From positions 6,181,501-6,245,500 of the forward strand of contig JABWDB010000009.1 in assembly GCA_019614645.1 (NCBI GenBank): 64,000 nt of DNA. The letters run 5' to 3'. Of this stretch, positions 1 to 11,660 are shown piece after piece (positions within the stretch are counted from its first letter, which is position 1; every line of letters begins with the position of its first letter). The notes under the pieces were generated by a model, which was given only the letters and a program-made list of their open reading frames with translations, ran no database searches and had not been told where the DNA came from. This DNA is from Stratiolaelaps scimitus. Taxonomy: Eukaryota > Arthropoda > Arachnida > Mesostigmata > Laelapidae. The position numbers and the translations under genes are program-made.

Positions 1-2840
1 AAGACGAAGAAGAAGACAAAACTTGAATCATCAATGGCCAATAGGCTGGCGGCTGGTTAGCTAGTCCGCAAAACAGAGAAGGAGCCTTGTGGACCTTGCG
101 GAATGTCCGTGGTCTGTGGCAACCGTGATCTGCAAAATCAGCGTTACCAGTTTCAGGCCCAATTACTCGTTACACGTTTGCCGGGATGCAGTACACACTG
201 CTTAACACGCTGAACGCCCAATTGTCTGTGTGCTAAGTTAAGAGGTCGGTGAGCAGCACTGAGATTCGTTATTGCCTACAAGTAATCCTCGGACTGGAGG
301 TGCCCGTATATCCACACCTATATTCTGTGTGGATATCGACAGAGGCTGAGACGCACGCCACTGCCACAGCGTCTGTTCTGCCCGAATCCACCATTCGGTA
401 GAGTGCTGCAGGAGGCATTACCTCCTCTCGAACGCAGGCTTTTTTTTGAATATGCTGTACCTCCGTCTTTGTACATGGCCCTGGTTTTTCTTCAACTTCC
501 TCATTCTCATCGTTGCCGCCGCCGCCGTCCTCATGGCGTTCCTCTCGTCTTCCTGCCTTCCTTTCGTTGTGTGTTGAGGTAAGCCCTCTGCCACCGCTAG
601 CTCTCTGTCTGCTCCCGCTGTCCATCGGCTCCCCGGGGGGCGTTCTGTTCCTCCATTAACGCCCCGGTTCGGTTTCTTTCAGGGGGGAGGGGTCAGCCGG
701 GCAAGCAGGCAAGCATATACGCACACACGCCGTGCGTAGCGGCTTTATGGGACCCTCTCATGGTCGTGGAGGGTCAGCCAGGTATGAAAGCGGTGGCAGC
801 AGCGGCAGCGTCCGGGAAGACGGAGTAAGGGCGAATAGAAAAAAGCGGGGTGGGGGGCCAAGGATAGGAAGTCTGGCGATGCACTCTGCCGCCACTACCG
901 CCAAGCATGTACGGACACACGGACGAAGGGCGCACGCCTGCAACCAGGGCATGTGGCAGAAGTGTCGGTGTAGGGGAACTGTACGGGCGTTTCGTGGCTG
1001 GAGCCAAGCTCTGAGCACAGACCAGTCGGGGTACGGAGTGGTTCCGGGTTCGTTTTCTCAGCCTCTCCCCGTATCCCCGTTGAGGTATTGGGCCGTAGGG
1101 TGGAGGGGTGAGCAGAGCAGAGGGGGTTTGCCTGGCTGGATGGCAGGCTTGCCTTTCGATGTGATGCGTGTTCTTGAAATGACTGGCCAGCACAGTCCTG
1201 CCTGTAAGAGTCTTCGCCCTCCCCCCAATGGGGGCCGTCATAAGGATGATGGCAAACGGTGGGGGCAGGCATGGGCTAGCACGATCTCCGATGCGCCTTC
1301 GCCTCGATGCAGCACGAGAGAATATTCGCAGTCAGACTGACCCCATCTGGCCTTTCTTAAGCTAGGTAAGGGAGCGCTGAAGTCTCAGGGGTGGGACGGA
1401 GTAGTACACGTTGTATCGTCGGTGGAATGGCCGGCTTTCACAAAGAACTGTGATGACGATGTGAAAGCGGCGTCCACTTTCGAGTGCAATATACCCATAT
1501 TCTAAGCAGCACTGTTATGGAATGCCTCTTGAAATCGCCTATCATTGTTTGACATAAAATTAAATTAGAAGATGTGTTAAGGGGCATAAAAGCGAGTTGG
1601 TATTATAGATGTTGATTGTGCGAGCGTATCGAGCTAAAATACGGAGTCACTTTTGGGAATATTCTTCACGAAGAGATCCACGTCAACACATCTGTCATAG
1701 CCTGTATCCATGGCAAATACAGCGGAATGAAGGTAACTCGGCGGCTGGAATCATATACAATTCATTAAATAGCATCTTCATTTACCCGCCGACTTGATCA
1801 ACTAGTGCAATATTTGGTGGGATGATTCACAATCCAGGCATTTTTTCTTGAATGTTGCGGTCGCCATCGTTGAAGCGTTTTGAACCAAAATGCTCACTCG
1901 CGCATCCCAACCAACCTAACGAAAGAAAAGCAGCCTGGCGTAATATATTGAACGCTGCCGGTATTCGCACATGTGTGTGCTGTCTCACTGGCTTGCCTCG
2001 GGTGGACTGACTCAACCCGGGGCCATGAAATCCCATCAAATGGAGCGACTAGATCACAAAAAGACCCAGGGTGAGAGCCGAGCGTGCCTGCCTCTTTCTT
2101 GAGCTTTAAGTGCGGGGGGGGGATCGGTCACCTCATCCACTGTCTCGGCCCAGGCAACTGTCGGCCCGTCCAAGGCGTGTTAGTACGTGTGCGTTGTCTG
2201 GTGACAGGACAATAGCCACCTGATGCACTGTGCTGCACACTCATACAGGCAGTGTCCGAGGTTGAGGGCACGAGGGTTCCATTCGGGGCCCCATTGGGGC
2301 TGGTGGTAGCATATCGCACACCGCCTAAGGGAGCTGTTTTTATGTCGACGTCCTGCCGAGATGGCCGTAACTGGTTGCATCCGAAGAGGACGACAGAGGT
2401 GGAATACGGCCGAATATCCCGGGCAGGCGAGGAGCGGAGGCTGGCAGCAGCAGACGAGGGCGGATATTGGATTCACTTTCATCGCATTTGCAAACATACA
2501 CATAGTGTGCCGCGTTCAGCTTGGACGTCGGGTGACGCGGACGCCGGGATTTCGACCCGGAGTGTGTCTGCTTTTCGGGACGCGATTTTTCGTCGACATT
2601 GAAATGCTGGTCACTCGCCGTTAGGGTATTGGATGCTGAGCATGGATTGGTAGCTCGGTTTCCAGAAAATACTGGGCCGGCTTGAAGAGATATCGAAACG
2701 CTTGGCGGACGAATGGCCCACCGATGACGAATCAGATCGTTCAAGGCATAAAGGACATATTCTCTGTGGGGGGAATTAAAAAAGAACTTGCTTGGTTTGA
2801 AATAATCGTGACTCTCATAGGATGTCATGTTTAAGTTCTC
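1..2840. other. No gene recognised; unique DNA with a G-rich patch
   Basis: No splice-supported exon or known domain was found. The + strand at about 730-1360 is G-rich with short G runs, and frames there stay open on both strands because of composition. Two minus-strand ATG frames are the longest: 269-625 (118 codons, with a Glu/Gly/Lys-rich middle) and 2340-2828 (162 codons, mixed composition). Frames of this length are expected by chance in 64 kb, so neither is called a gene. Confidence 0.5.
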
Positions 2841-2844
2841 CGGT

Positions 2845-2874
2845 TATATATATATATATATGTATATGTATATC
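2845..2874. repeat. (TA)n microsatellite with TG interruptions
   Basis: About eight TA units run on into a TATATG-type tail. It encodes an apparent Tyr-Ile run in an overlapping frame that has no other support. Confidence 0.9.
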
Positions 2875-3829
2875 TAAAACTTATACTTCGAAGTTGAGAT
2901 TTCCTGTTCGCTTTATTGATGATCTACGATTCATATTGACCATTTCCAAAGGTAGCACCTATGCACAGACGGTCGTTTCTTCACAGTTCATTAGCAGATC
3001 TGCCAAAAAAACGGGAGAGGTCGAAAGAAATCGCCGATGGCGTCGAACAGCTCTGCTGCTCCGCGATTCTATGTGGACGAGCACCTTGTGATAGCTATAT
3101 TAAGTTCAGTATCAAATGGCTCATTCTGACACTGACATGTACTGTACATATACGGCTGTACTCAACCGAAATACAGCATTAACAGTGCCCACACGTTCAT
3201 ACAGACACGCATAGACACACGTTCATGTTATAGATGGTCGATGGTTCTGTTGCGCTCCCTGCGAGCGATCAGTTATTAGCCAAAACGAACGCCGTTAAAC
3301 TCATAATCGCTGTCGGCCCGCTCTTCGCTGCCGAAGTTGAGGAGAACAGAGCACACCCCAGCCCAGCCCAGATCGGGCAATACCGAGCTGAACAGAACGA
3401 TGGACGATGTGTGCGTACATCGTTTAGGCAGCTTTAAGCGATTCAGGAGTGTGACCATCCGCTCGATCGTGAGCCTCTGCCACCGGCTCGTGCGAGCCGC
3501 CGATAATTCCAAGGAACCAAGAGCATATGGACCAAGACGAGTCTATCGTCATCTCTTCGACGGATAGTAGGCTGGAAGTGACTAGCAATTAGCCGTAGTG
3601 GCTGCAGCGGCGGTAGTGGTAGCAGTCGTAGTTGTGTAGGAAGCCGTCATTGGCGGCTCGTGTTAAGGTTCGCTGGCGGCGGTCCAATGATTGCTGCATT
3701 CGACTGTTCCCTACTGAAATCCTGATCTATGAGCGACTTCCTCACTCGCACGCCACTGCCGGCTGCCGCGGCAACGAGGAACGACCGCCCGTCTGAGCAA
3801 GCCCGGAGTGACTGACTGCTCCCGAACTC
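2875..3829. other. No gene recognised; plain unique DNA
   Basis: Several short frames overlap each other and none is bounded by convincing splice sites. A frame near 2905-2925 spells Arg-Phe-Ile-Asp-Asp-Leu, which recalls the reverse-transcriptase catalytic box. No neighbouring RT motif follows, so it is not annotated. Confidence 0.5.
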
Positions 3830-4338
3830 CTCGTGTCCACGCTCTCACTTTCTGTCGCTACTTTGTCGCCCTGCCGCCCCGTTTCGCTAAGTAACTTCAG
3901 CGTCGGGGTCGCCTTGGACCAAACTCACTGTTCCGCCTTCTCCCCGCCGGCTTTAGCTCTGTTGCGTGGCCGTCCGTTCAGCCGCGGGGTCGGGTCATGC
4001 CCAGTGACAATTGCACCCTCATCCAATCCATACACTCTTTCCAGAATTCCAGGAACGAATCTTGCATAACCCATCATTCGTGTGCACTGCCTCCGTGAGA
4101 ACTGCGTTCACCAACACTACACCACCACCCCGCCCTCCCCCGAGATTCGACAAACCCTTGCATGCTGCTCTCATTCAGGCTGTTTCTGATTATCGACACC
4201 GACCGCTGGGACGATCCCGGACGCTTTCTATTTCTTCGAGATCGAGCGAGGCGGGACGCATCTCAAAATCCGCACGACACAACCCATTCGCGAGCTATGT
4301 GCCGTAGTCTCTCAAAGCGAATGTCACTCAGCCGGTAG

Positions 4339-4361
4339 CTCTCTCTCTCTCTCTCTCTCTC
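4339..4361. repeat. (CT)11 microsatellite
   Basis: Uninterrupted CT dinucleotide tract inside the pyrimidine-rich block. It is GAGA-type sequence when read on the minus strand, as is common in arthropod promoters. Confidence 0.95.
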
Positions 4362-4410
4362 GTCCGACTCGACGGCCGATCTCGCTTAGTCTATCCAGAA
4401 CCAGCTAGAT

Positions 4411-4437
4411 CTGCCTGCATGCCTGCCTGCCTGCCTG
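4411..4437. repeat. (CTGC)n tetranucleotide repeat
   Basis: Tandem CTGC/GCCT units with one CAT interruption. Confidence 0.9.
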
Positions 4438-5025
4438 GATGATCTACTCGTCAGTATATCACGGCGCGCGAGGTCGCCTCGTTCCTCGTCAGGCACCGGC
4501 CGTTCGCTCTGTCACATTCGGCCGCGTCGTATCAGTGGCGGTTTGCACTCATCTGTGCAGCGTACAGCTCCCACCAACAGCTCCAACACAACGCCCGTGG
4601 CCATGTTGCACTTGCATCCTCCGGCAAGATTCGCTTTCGTATCCTTCTTCCCGAAGAAGAAAGTGCCAGAGGTCGTCACTTGTTCACTGCCGGTCCATGT
4701 TCGCAGAATGCCAACCGTTGCTGCTGATTCTATGGCACCGCATCGGCGAGGCGCTTTGCCAGCGGCAGCGGATTGCTCTAAAGCTTTATGTATCTGTCTG
4801 CCTATGAAGGGGTGTGCGAGCGTATGTGTGTGCAATCTGTGAACATCGATGGCTTTCTCCTCCGTTCTGCCGCCAATCTCGAAGACCCCGTTCTCCCCCA
4901 CCAACACAGCGGAGGACTACTTGTATTGCTACCTCTTCTTCTGGCTGTGCCGCCAGCGCTGCTGTGTGATCTGATCGTCTGAGTCGAGAGTCGACGTTGG
5001 GCGCAGTCTCCATTTACTACTATTA

Positions 5026-5057
5026 CGACTACGATGACGACGACGACGACGATGACT
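5026..5057. repeat. (GAC/GAT)n triplet run
   Basis: Near-perfect GAY triplets. In one frame they read as an Asp run. No surrounding frame supports a real acidic protein. Confidence 0.9.
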
Positions 5058-5691
5058 ACCGTTATTCGCTGGGTCCTTCCTGTTTTGAAAGAAGGAGCCC
5101 CGCTACGGCTGATGATGCTGTTGTTGCCGAAGGAGGCCGAGTCTCGAGCGGCGCATCCAGGACGCGCGGGCTGTCGCCGCGCTGCCACTCGGTGCGCGAA
5201 CAGGCTAACCGAGCAACAGTACGAGCAACGAGGAGAAGGAGATCAACAGCAGCAGCAGTGGTGAAATCAGTAGTAGCAGTAAACAAGTGAAGGCCAAGTG
5301 GTGCCTCGGCGGACGCAGAGGACGGTGCCGCATGGGAACGAAATCAAACAATGGTTGGTCGATCGACCGATCCGGACAAGAGCCGAACGCAGAATAGTCG
5401 GCGCAACCGTTCATTCGGGCAAAGATACGAGTGCGAGAGAGAGAGAGAGGAGGGCGGAGAGAAAGAGAGAATTGGCTTAGACAACACCTAGACAACATAT
5501 TTCCACCAGTCATCGTTAGCGCACATATCGATCGAGGTGCACATGTGAGTGGTGTGTCTGGCGGACATCAACAACTTGGTCCCGAAGAAAAGCCACCTCG
5601 CACACGATCGAGGCGGGTCGGTAGCTTCACGAAGGCGATAGTTCACGAATCGTTATCTCTGTAGCCGTTCGTACTGCTCGTGCTGGTGACG

Positions 5692-5709
5692 TATAAAGCG
5701 TATATAAAG
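5692..5709 (+). promoter_or_regulatory. Twin TATA-box motif
   Basis: TATAAAGCG is followed directly by TATATAAAGCG, giving a tandem pair of TATA-type elements immediately downstream of the CpG-rich block. A core promoter firing rightward would start about 30 bp further on, near 5730-5740. No clear initiator or downstream element was seen there, so function is inferred only. Confidence 0.3.
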
Positions 5710-6863
5710 CGTTGTTAGAGTGAGCGAACTCTGAGCTGTTCTGCATGTTACCGTCTAATCCATCAGGTATTCGACTCGGCCACTCACGGCGACGATTGTC
5801 GACAAATAGCAGATTCTCACTAGGCAGAAATCGAATGCGGGTGGTGGTGGTCAGGTCCGTAGAGGTTGGGCTATGCAGAGTGGAATTAACGAACCGGTAG
5901 ATACTATTAAATTAGACACATGTTGCCGTTATGTATCAGGTACCGACATGACGACTCGCGCAGATTGCGCAGTGGTCATCGATATATAACACAATCGATC
6001 TAAATCATCAAGCGTCCCTGTCTGACAGGTGTATATCGGTCTGTCGAAATCACCACACCTTCCACCAGATAGAAAAAGAAAAGAAAAATACCGTCGGCCT
6101 TAGATGTTTCATACCCAGGTGGTTGTGGTAAGAAAAACGAGATCCAAGGAGAACGTCTCTTCCCTTAACCTTGTGTGTGCGTATGCTGCAAGAAGATAGA
6201 AGAAATTGGCAAAAACAAAGTGATTTATGAATGTTGTAGAGCACAACCACCGCTTTCTCTTTAATGCCTGTCAGTAAACAAATGTAGAGATGCACGTGGA
6301 GATGGTCCACATGGTCAGCCAATGGCAACTGTGGCTATTAGGGCGCGGGTGTACGTGTCGGTGTCGATTTGCGCACCCTGCGATTTACTCGGAAATAACA
6401 CGTGCCACTACGGATGTTGTAAAAATAACAATGCTCCCTTCCTCATAACACAGGCTCGCATGTGCTTTTAGAACCCAGCGGGTACTGAGACACTTTTTTT
6501 TTTGTTACCTGCATTAAATTAGTCGTGCATATACGACGCGTAAGCGCTTCACTATACCTAGTAACCTATGGTACCTCCCCCCAAATAGTTCCCTTTAATT
6601 TATTCCTGTTTATCGGCTCGCTGAGCGTCCCTGTCAGGTAACATTGATGGAAGACTTTGTGACCCGCTCTGCTGCACCGCAGCCAGCAGTCCGTGCTACG
6701 TATCAAGCTATTGTACTTCTCATCCGATGGTCTCCAACCCAGAGGCGAACCGGAGGCAACCGCACGAATCAATCGATCTCTCAGCTAAACAAACGCAGGT
6801 CGCTGGCACGCGGTTCGTGCTGTTCCTCACGAATCCTGTTATTCTTCTCTCTCTCTGTCTCTC
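5710..6863. other. No gene recognised; plain unique DNA
   Basis: AT/GC-balanced sequence without long frames, repeats or convincing exon boundaries. Confidence 0.5.
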
Positions 6864-6889
6864 GGGATATATATATATATATATATCCC
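6864..6889. repeat. GGG-(AT)10-CCC palindromic microsatellite
   Basis: An (AT)10 tract is capped by GGG on one side and CCC on the other, so the whole 26 bp is a perfect palindrome. Such tracts can extrude as cruciforms. Confidence 0.95.
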
Positions 6890-7342
6890 AACCCGAAGGT
6901 TCTGTTCGTTCGCTTCCAACTCGTTTTCTTCCTGCTCCTTCTAGTTCTCCGTTCTCGAGAGAGAAAGAGAGAGAAAAGAGAGTCCTTGGATTTCAAGGAG
7001 TGCTGCCGCTGTTCAGGATGTCTTCTCCACTTTGAACAATAGCCAAGATTGACTTCTAGTGCCGGCGAAGGCAGCGGTAATATGCTACAAGCAGTCCTGT
7101 TGCAGTGGAGAGCTGTGAAGCGGGGAATGTCTGGGTGCATATCTGTCATGTAAATACGTCCTGGTGTGCTCCGTGAAGCATTTAGCCCGAGGATGGGTAA
7201 ACGGCCTGCATACTACAACTACTAGTTCGAATGACTGCATGGATTCGCTGTGCACAAGTCAGGATGTCACGGCGCGCCAAAGCCGAGTGGCGTCCGAGCC
7301 GTGTTACAACGCCGCCCTTCCGGTGCCTCGACTGAATCCTTT

Positions 7343-7375
7343 TGCTGCTGCTGCTGCTGTTGTTGTTGTTGTTGT
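7343..7375. repeat. (CTG)n(TTG)n triplet repeat
   Basis: CTG units run into TTG units. Read on the minus strand they give Gln/Asn/Ser-type codons. Confidence 0.95.
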
Positions 7376-9091
7376 AAACTGTAGTAGACATAGAAACCGA
7401 TATGTGTGCACGCTCCGCCCTCTCTCCACCTCAGTCGACTGCACGAGCCTCATCGGCCTCCGCCACCGCCGCCTTCAATCTACCGCATTGAGGCTCCGTC
7501 GCACGCCGCAACTTGTACCAGCGATGTAGCATTAGCGCCTTGACAGACAGCCAGTCAGTCACTCACAAGGGTCCGGAAATTCAACATTCGGCTGGGCCAC
7601 AAAAGCAACGATGGGCAGCAGCTTGTATGAAACATAGACCTGTGTTCGCGGTCTATTTCAACTACAATACAACTACTGCTGCTGCCGCTGCTCATCCATC
7701 AAAATTCACGCACCTCACGGCCGTTGTGAGCATCAACGACATAATCATCACTGGCGACAATAGCAGAAGCAGCCGTAGCAGCAGCAAGACCGATACCCGT
7801 TTGGCACTCACGGAAAAATGAAATGAATTAATAGACGGCAGCGGCCGTATCCTTTTGCACGGTGACAAAGCATTGATTCTTCATACACCAGGAGAGCAAA
7901 AGGCATCCGTCACAGCAGCACCACCTCGAACTGCTCCTTCAGCCACCACCTCGAATTGTTTGGGCTTCTTCTTCAAATCTCGCCTTCTAGTTGTATTCCC
8001 CTGTGTCTACCCTTGCCTGACTATTCCCTCCGGTTACGACCGATGAATTGATTGGGTCAATCAACTCGTAATGGCAGAACGTCGTACATGGCAGGACCGC
8101 GGTTTGCCAGCCATTCAGCGCGGCAGCCTGTATTCCCGCAGAGGTATGAAAATGATGAACTGGCCAGATCCGGGAGAATGAACGACGAACTGCATCAATC
8201 GAACCTAAGGGCACCGATGTATTTGTATGTACACGGGGATCTGATTCTCTAATTTCTGCCTGACGAGCAAGGTTTCGACTATATAGGGCTATTGGGTTGG
8301 ATTCCTTTACCCGTTCATTCGTGCCGATGGCTTCTGAATTACCGCCTGTGCAGAGTTTTTTTTCCGTTGCCTCTCTCCTTATGTTGCTTCCTTCCGATTC
8401 TCCGTGTCAGAATAGCTACGGCAATGTCCCTCGACTGATCTCGGCCCGTGAGTCTGTATGTTGTTGTGTATGCGTTTGTGTGTATGTATGTGTGTATATG
8501 TGGCCGTGCGCGTTTCGTACGCCTCATCTCGTCTATGGTATAATACATTACAGCGACTCAGCACAGCGCGAGCTGTTCCCTGCTGCCGCTGTTCTCTTCT
8601 GGTATCGGCGGCTACCCCTCCCTGCCGTCCCTCCAGCGGCTTGGCCTATGCTCCGCATGTCAAAGCGACACGACTCGCACTTGAGGCAGCCCTGAAGGAC
8701 GCCGCTGTCTCGCTCAAGGTCTTGTCGCCAGCGAGAGACTCGAGCCGAAGCCGAAGGGCTCGAGCTGCTGTTGCTGCTTCTGGGGGGACGCCGACTGTAG
8801 AATCGGTTGGCGTGGCCAGAGCCGCAGCCATCGAGACGAGGCTGCGGCCAAAATGACGCGGTCGCCCTGACATGAGTAGGTACGGATAGCACCCTGAATG
8901 GCGGTACGAGAACATGCCATCGCGCCATAGCCGCCGATGATGCAGTGAGCAGTTAGACCCTGTGCAGTTTCACTCACTATACCACAAGATATAAGAAGCG
9001 GAAATGCAATTTTAACATCAATGCGGGGAGATTGTCGATTTCTCTCGTCGACTTCACACTGCACGCTACGTGGCAATATTCGCCATCTCTA

Positions 9092-9110
9092 TCTCTCTCT
9101 CTCTCTCTCT
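9092..9110. repeat. (TC)n microsatellite
   Basis: Uninterrupted TC dinucleotides. Confidence 0.9.
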
Positions 9111-9356
9111 CACTCGCTCCCTATGAAACAAAAACTCGGTACGATTTACGTTATAGACCGTTGCTGCTGTGTTGCCAATCAGGGGACAGATCTTACTTAC
9201 GCATACTTCTACAATATACCCTGAAATAATAATAACTTCATTGGCAAGCCAGCAGGTGCAACAGTGTTGATAATCTAATGCCTAATATCGTTATGTTCAC
9301 CTGTATTTTATGGCCACACAGTCGTTTATAATGTGCGGAGACTGCAAGGTACGATT

Positions 9357-9358
<2 letters not shown>

Positions 9359-9394
<36 letters not shown>
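9359..9394. repeat. (AT)18 microsatellite
   Basis: Pure AT tract of 36 bp. Confidence 0.97.
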
Positions 9395-9397
<3 letters not shown>

Positions 9398-9920
9398 TAA
9401 CCCGGGCGGGTTCTCATCTTCCCATCACACTGCCTTTTGTCTCACTTGAAAGCACTGTGACGTTATTTATATAGCTTTCTTTCTCGCACTTAGCCATATG
9501 TCCATTTATTCGTCTATCCCACGATGTGAGCTTCGTGTTCTGCCTTCGCTGCGCTGCATAATCCAACAATGTGACGAGCGTCAAACAAGCGGCAATATGC
9601 CCCTTCGCCAGCTTGCAGAAGTGGACGACAAAGCCGTTAAATGTCCCTTAAGCGCGTTACGTTGACGCGCGTACGCTGATTGTTTACTCAACGTCGGCAC
9701 GACCCTTCTGCTGCTGCTGGCGTCTATATTCACTTTGTTAGCCCATGTGCAAATGGGTAGGTGAAGCTTGTTGTGGAGCCAGGAAAGGTACATTGGTGCT
9801 GCTGAGAGTGAAAATGGCTTCATGAAAATGGAATGAACAGAGAGAAAGAGGGAAAGATAGAGAACGTTCGCAAAATTTAGATTCTTGGTTGAAGCGTGTG
9901 TAGCCGAGCTTTCGCAGTGT

Positions 9921-9924
<4 letters not shown>

Positions 9925-9954
<30 letters not shown>
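9925..9954. repeat. (TA)15 microsatellite
   Basis: Pure TA tract of 30 bp. A minus-strand GTGAGC donor-like site lies close by, at the 9989 side. Confidence 0.97.
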
Positions 9955-9955
<1 letters not shown>

Positions 9956-10139
9956 CGCCCAGAGAAAAAACCAACACGAGAGAAAAGCTCACCGAGCCAC
10001 CAGAGTGACGCTTCACTGATGCTGCCCCGGAGTAATGACGGCAATGGCGGCGGCGGCGGTGGCGTAGCCACGAAACGACGTCACACGACAGAGTTGGCTG
10101 GCGAGCTAGTGGTGGCGATCCGCATTGTTATTTATGACT

Positions 10140-10163
10140 TTATATATATTATATATATATATA
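10140..10163. repeat. (TA)n microsatellite
   Basis: TA tract with one TT interruption. Confidence 0.93.
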
Positions 10164-10649
10164 CCTTTTGCCTATACAGCAAGAGCTTAACAGCATTTCT
10201 TGCGTATCTTAGAGCATCTGTTCATCGGCGAGTTGTTGCTCGCCGGGGATGCTCGCAGCGCATAGATGGATATCAGTGCCACAGTGTCGTGGTCGTCGGG
10301 TTGCTCAAATGAGACAGACAGAGAGAGGGGGGGAGGTGGACACACATCGCGTAGACGAATATTGACGATGATGATGATTCGCTTGGAACATGAAACAACA
10401 ACAACAACAAATGACGGCTACGAAGGTAATTTACGAATAACACTTTCAACAACTGCCCCGAGGGAGTATCCTCCAGCAGCGCGTTGAATGGTGGTGACGG
10501 ATCTTAGAACTAATGGAGCTGGAGGGACGGCTGCATGCAGTGTATTTAAAATGAGCAGGTGAATCTTGCTGAAAACCTCTTGGATTTGGGCCTAATTTCA
10601 CAGAACATTTCTGATCACCCAGCGTAAATAGACTGTAATAATAACAAAT

Positions 10650-10669
10650 ATTATTATTATTATTATTAT
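10650..10669. repeat. (ATT)n triplet repeat
   Basis: Pure ATT units in AT-rich DNA, about 200 bp upstream of the exon candidate at 10864. Confidence 0.93.
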
Positions 10670-10863
10670 GCATATAAGTATATAGAATATTTCTGCTTAC
10701 ATATCCTTGTCCCATTTTCTTCTCCTTTTGTCCTTCGCTATTTCTGCCGTCGAGGGAGACACGTTTGCCATTGTGCATTCGATAGACGATTATCATTGTT
10801 GTTCATTGCATGACGCCTGCTGTTGCTTCCTATTGCGCTTGCCTGTTCCCTGTGCATATACAG

Positions 10864-11006
10864 TTCAGATGCAAGTGGCTGCTTCCGGGAACCCCTACCC
10901 AGCCCATGTCGACCTCTTCCGTTGCCTCGTGGTCCTCCCCCTCACCGTCAACAGGCCCGTCCAATCCCAGCAGGCGAATGACCCTGACAACAAGATCGGG
11001 CTCAAG
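10864..11006 (+). CDS. Candidate internal coding exon, protein not recognised
   Basis: This is the best-supported exon in the window. On the left, a pyrimidine-rich stretch ends in GCATATACAG. On the right the frame runs without a stop into CTCAAG|GTGAGC, a strong donor. One frame (codons in phase with the ATG at 10869) has G or C in about four-fifths of its third positions, although the DNA upstream is AT-rich, and its second positions are poor in G as in real coding DNA. It encodes about 47 residues, including VDLFRCLVVLPLTVNRPV and a hydrophilic NDPDNKIGLK end. The exon would start in phase 1 and end in phase 0. I do not recognise the protein. An alternative frame is Ser/Pro-rich with weaker third-position bias. 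Flanking exons of the same gene were not identified. Confidence 0.42.
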
Positions 11007-11093
11007 GTGAGCTGTGGTACTACCTTTATGCTATTATCTACAAGTCTCCGTGTCTTATACCCGACGAACGCCGCGAAGCCGCCGGGAGAGGCC

Positions 11094-11123
11094 GTTCAGG
11101 TACCCATTCATGGGTACCTGAAC
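11094..11123. repeat. 30-nt inverted repeat (14-bp perfect arms, 2-nt spacer)
   Basis: GTTCAGGTACCCAT and its exact reverse complement are separated by TC. The dyad lies about 90 bp downstream of the exon candidate's donor, so it would sit inside the intron. The two-base spacer makes it a dyad-symmetric binding site or cruciform rather than a typical microRNA hairpin. Confidence 0.92.
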
Positions 11124-11265
11124 AGGAGCCAAGCGACGCGCGCGCTGGGCGCGCTATGTATGTATATATGTATGTACCCAGGGGTGTCCCAGTTGTAATA
11201 GCCTCTAGCTGGCTAGAGATGCAAGCAACGTCGTATCGTGGCAGAATCGGTTTACAACGATGTTA

Positions 11266-11320
11266 CCGCCGCTGCCGCCGCCGCCGTCGCCGCCGCAGCA
11301 GCTGCTGCTGCCGCTGAAGC
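11266..11320. repeat. (GCC/GCT)n triplet run
   Basis: Imperfect GCC, GTC and GCT triplets. It reads as Pro runs on the plus strand and as Ala/Gly runs on the minus strand. Confidence 0.9.
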
Positions 11321-11628
11321 CGCAACCACCGCCGTGGCTGCTTGTGCCGCAGCCTCTGCCACCGACACAATCGGGAAATAAAAGCAAGGCGTATCCCCTT
11401 TGCTCTCGCTCTCTCTCTCTAGCTCTCTCCTTTCCCGCACGGGCCGCGCATCATGGCTATGTGTGTATAGAGTAAGCAGCACAACAGCAGCAGCAGCAAC
11501 AAGCAACAGCATCATGCAACGTTACTATGTTACACGGCCTCTCTCATTTTCCTAGCTCTCTAGACCTGCATCCAATGTGTGCCTGCCATTGCTGCCGTGC
11601 ATTCGTTGCTGCTTGCCTCTATTCTCCC

Positions 11629-11660
11629 GTTGTTGTTGTTGTTGTTGGTGGTGGTGGTGT
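11629..11660. repeat. (GTT)n(GGT)n triplet run
   Basis: GTT units run into GGT units. Confidence 0.9.

Larger units (their letters stand above)
3830..5690. other. CpG- and pyrimidine-rich block, possible promoter or 5' UTR
   Basis: CpG and CT-rich sequence contrasts with the flanks. It carries a (CT)n tract, a (GCCT)n tract and a GAC triplet run. All six frames contain middling open stretches, as expected from composition. It lies just upstream of a doubled TATA motif at 5692-5709. A promoter or untranslated first exon is a reasonable inference, but no coding start is evident. Confidence 0.3.
6890..9358. other. No gene recognised; triplet- and CT-bearing DNA
   Basis: Contains a CTG/TTG run, a TC tract and a GT-rich patch near 8458-8505. 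Overlapping frames of 120-132 codons at 8297-8928 lie on both strands in a GC-rich stretch. They show no splice sites or domain, so they are treated as compositional. Confidence 0.45.

Noticed and set aside
2340..2828. 162-codon minus frame from an ATG
   Set aside because: Mixed composition, but of a length expected a few times by chance in 64 kb, with no splice sites or domain.
2890..2960. Arg-Phe-Ile-Asp-Asp-Leu segment recalling a reverse-transcriptase catalytic box
   Set aside because: Only six residues agree. No other RT motif, no long frame and no element ends were found around it.
11252..11515. Ala/Val-rich minus frame
   Set aside because: Produced by GCC/GCT triplets. Not a protein signal.
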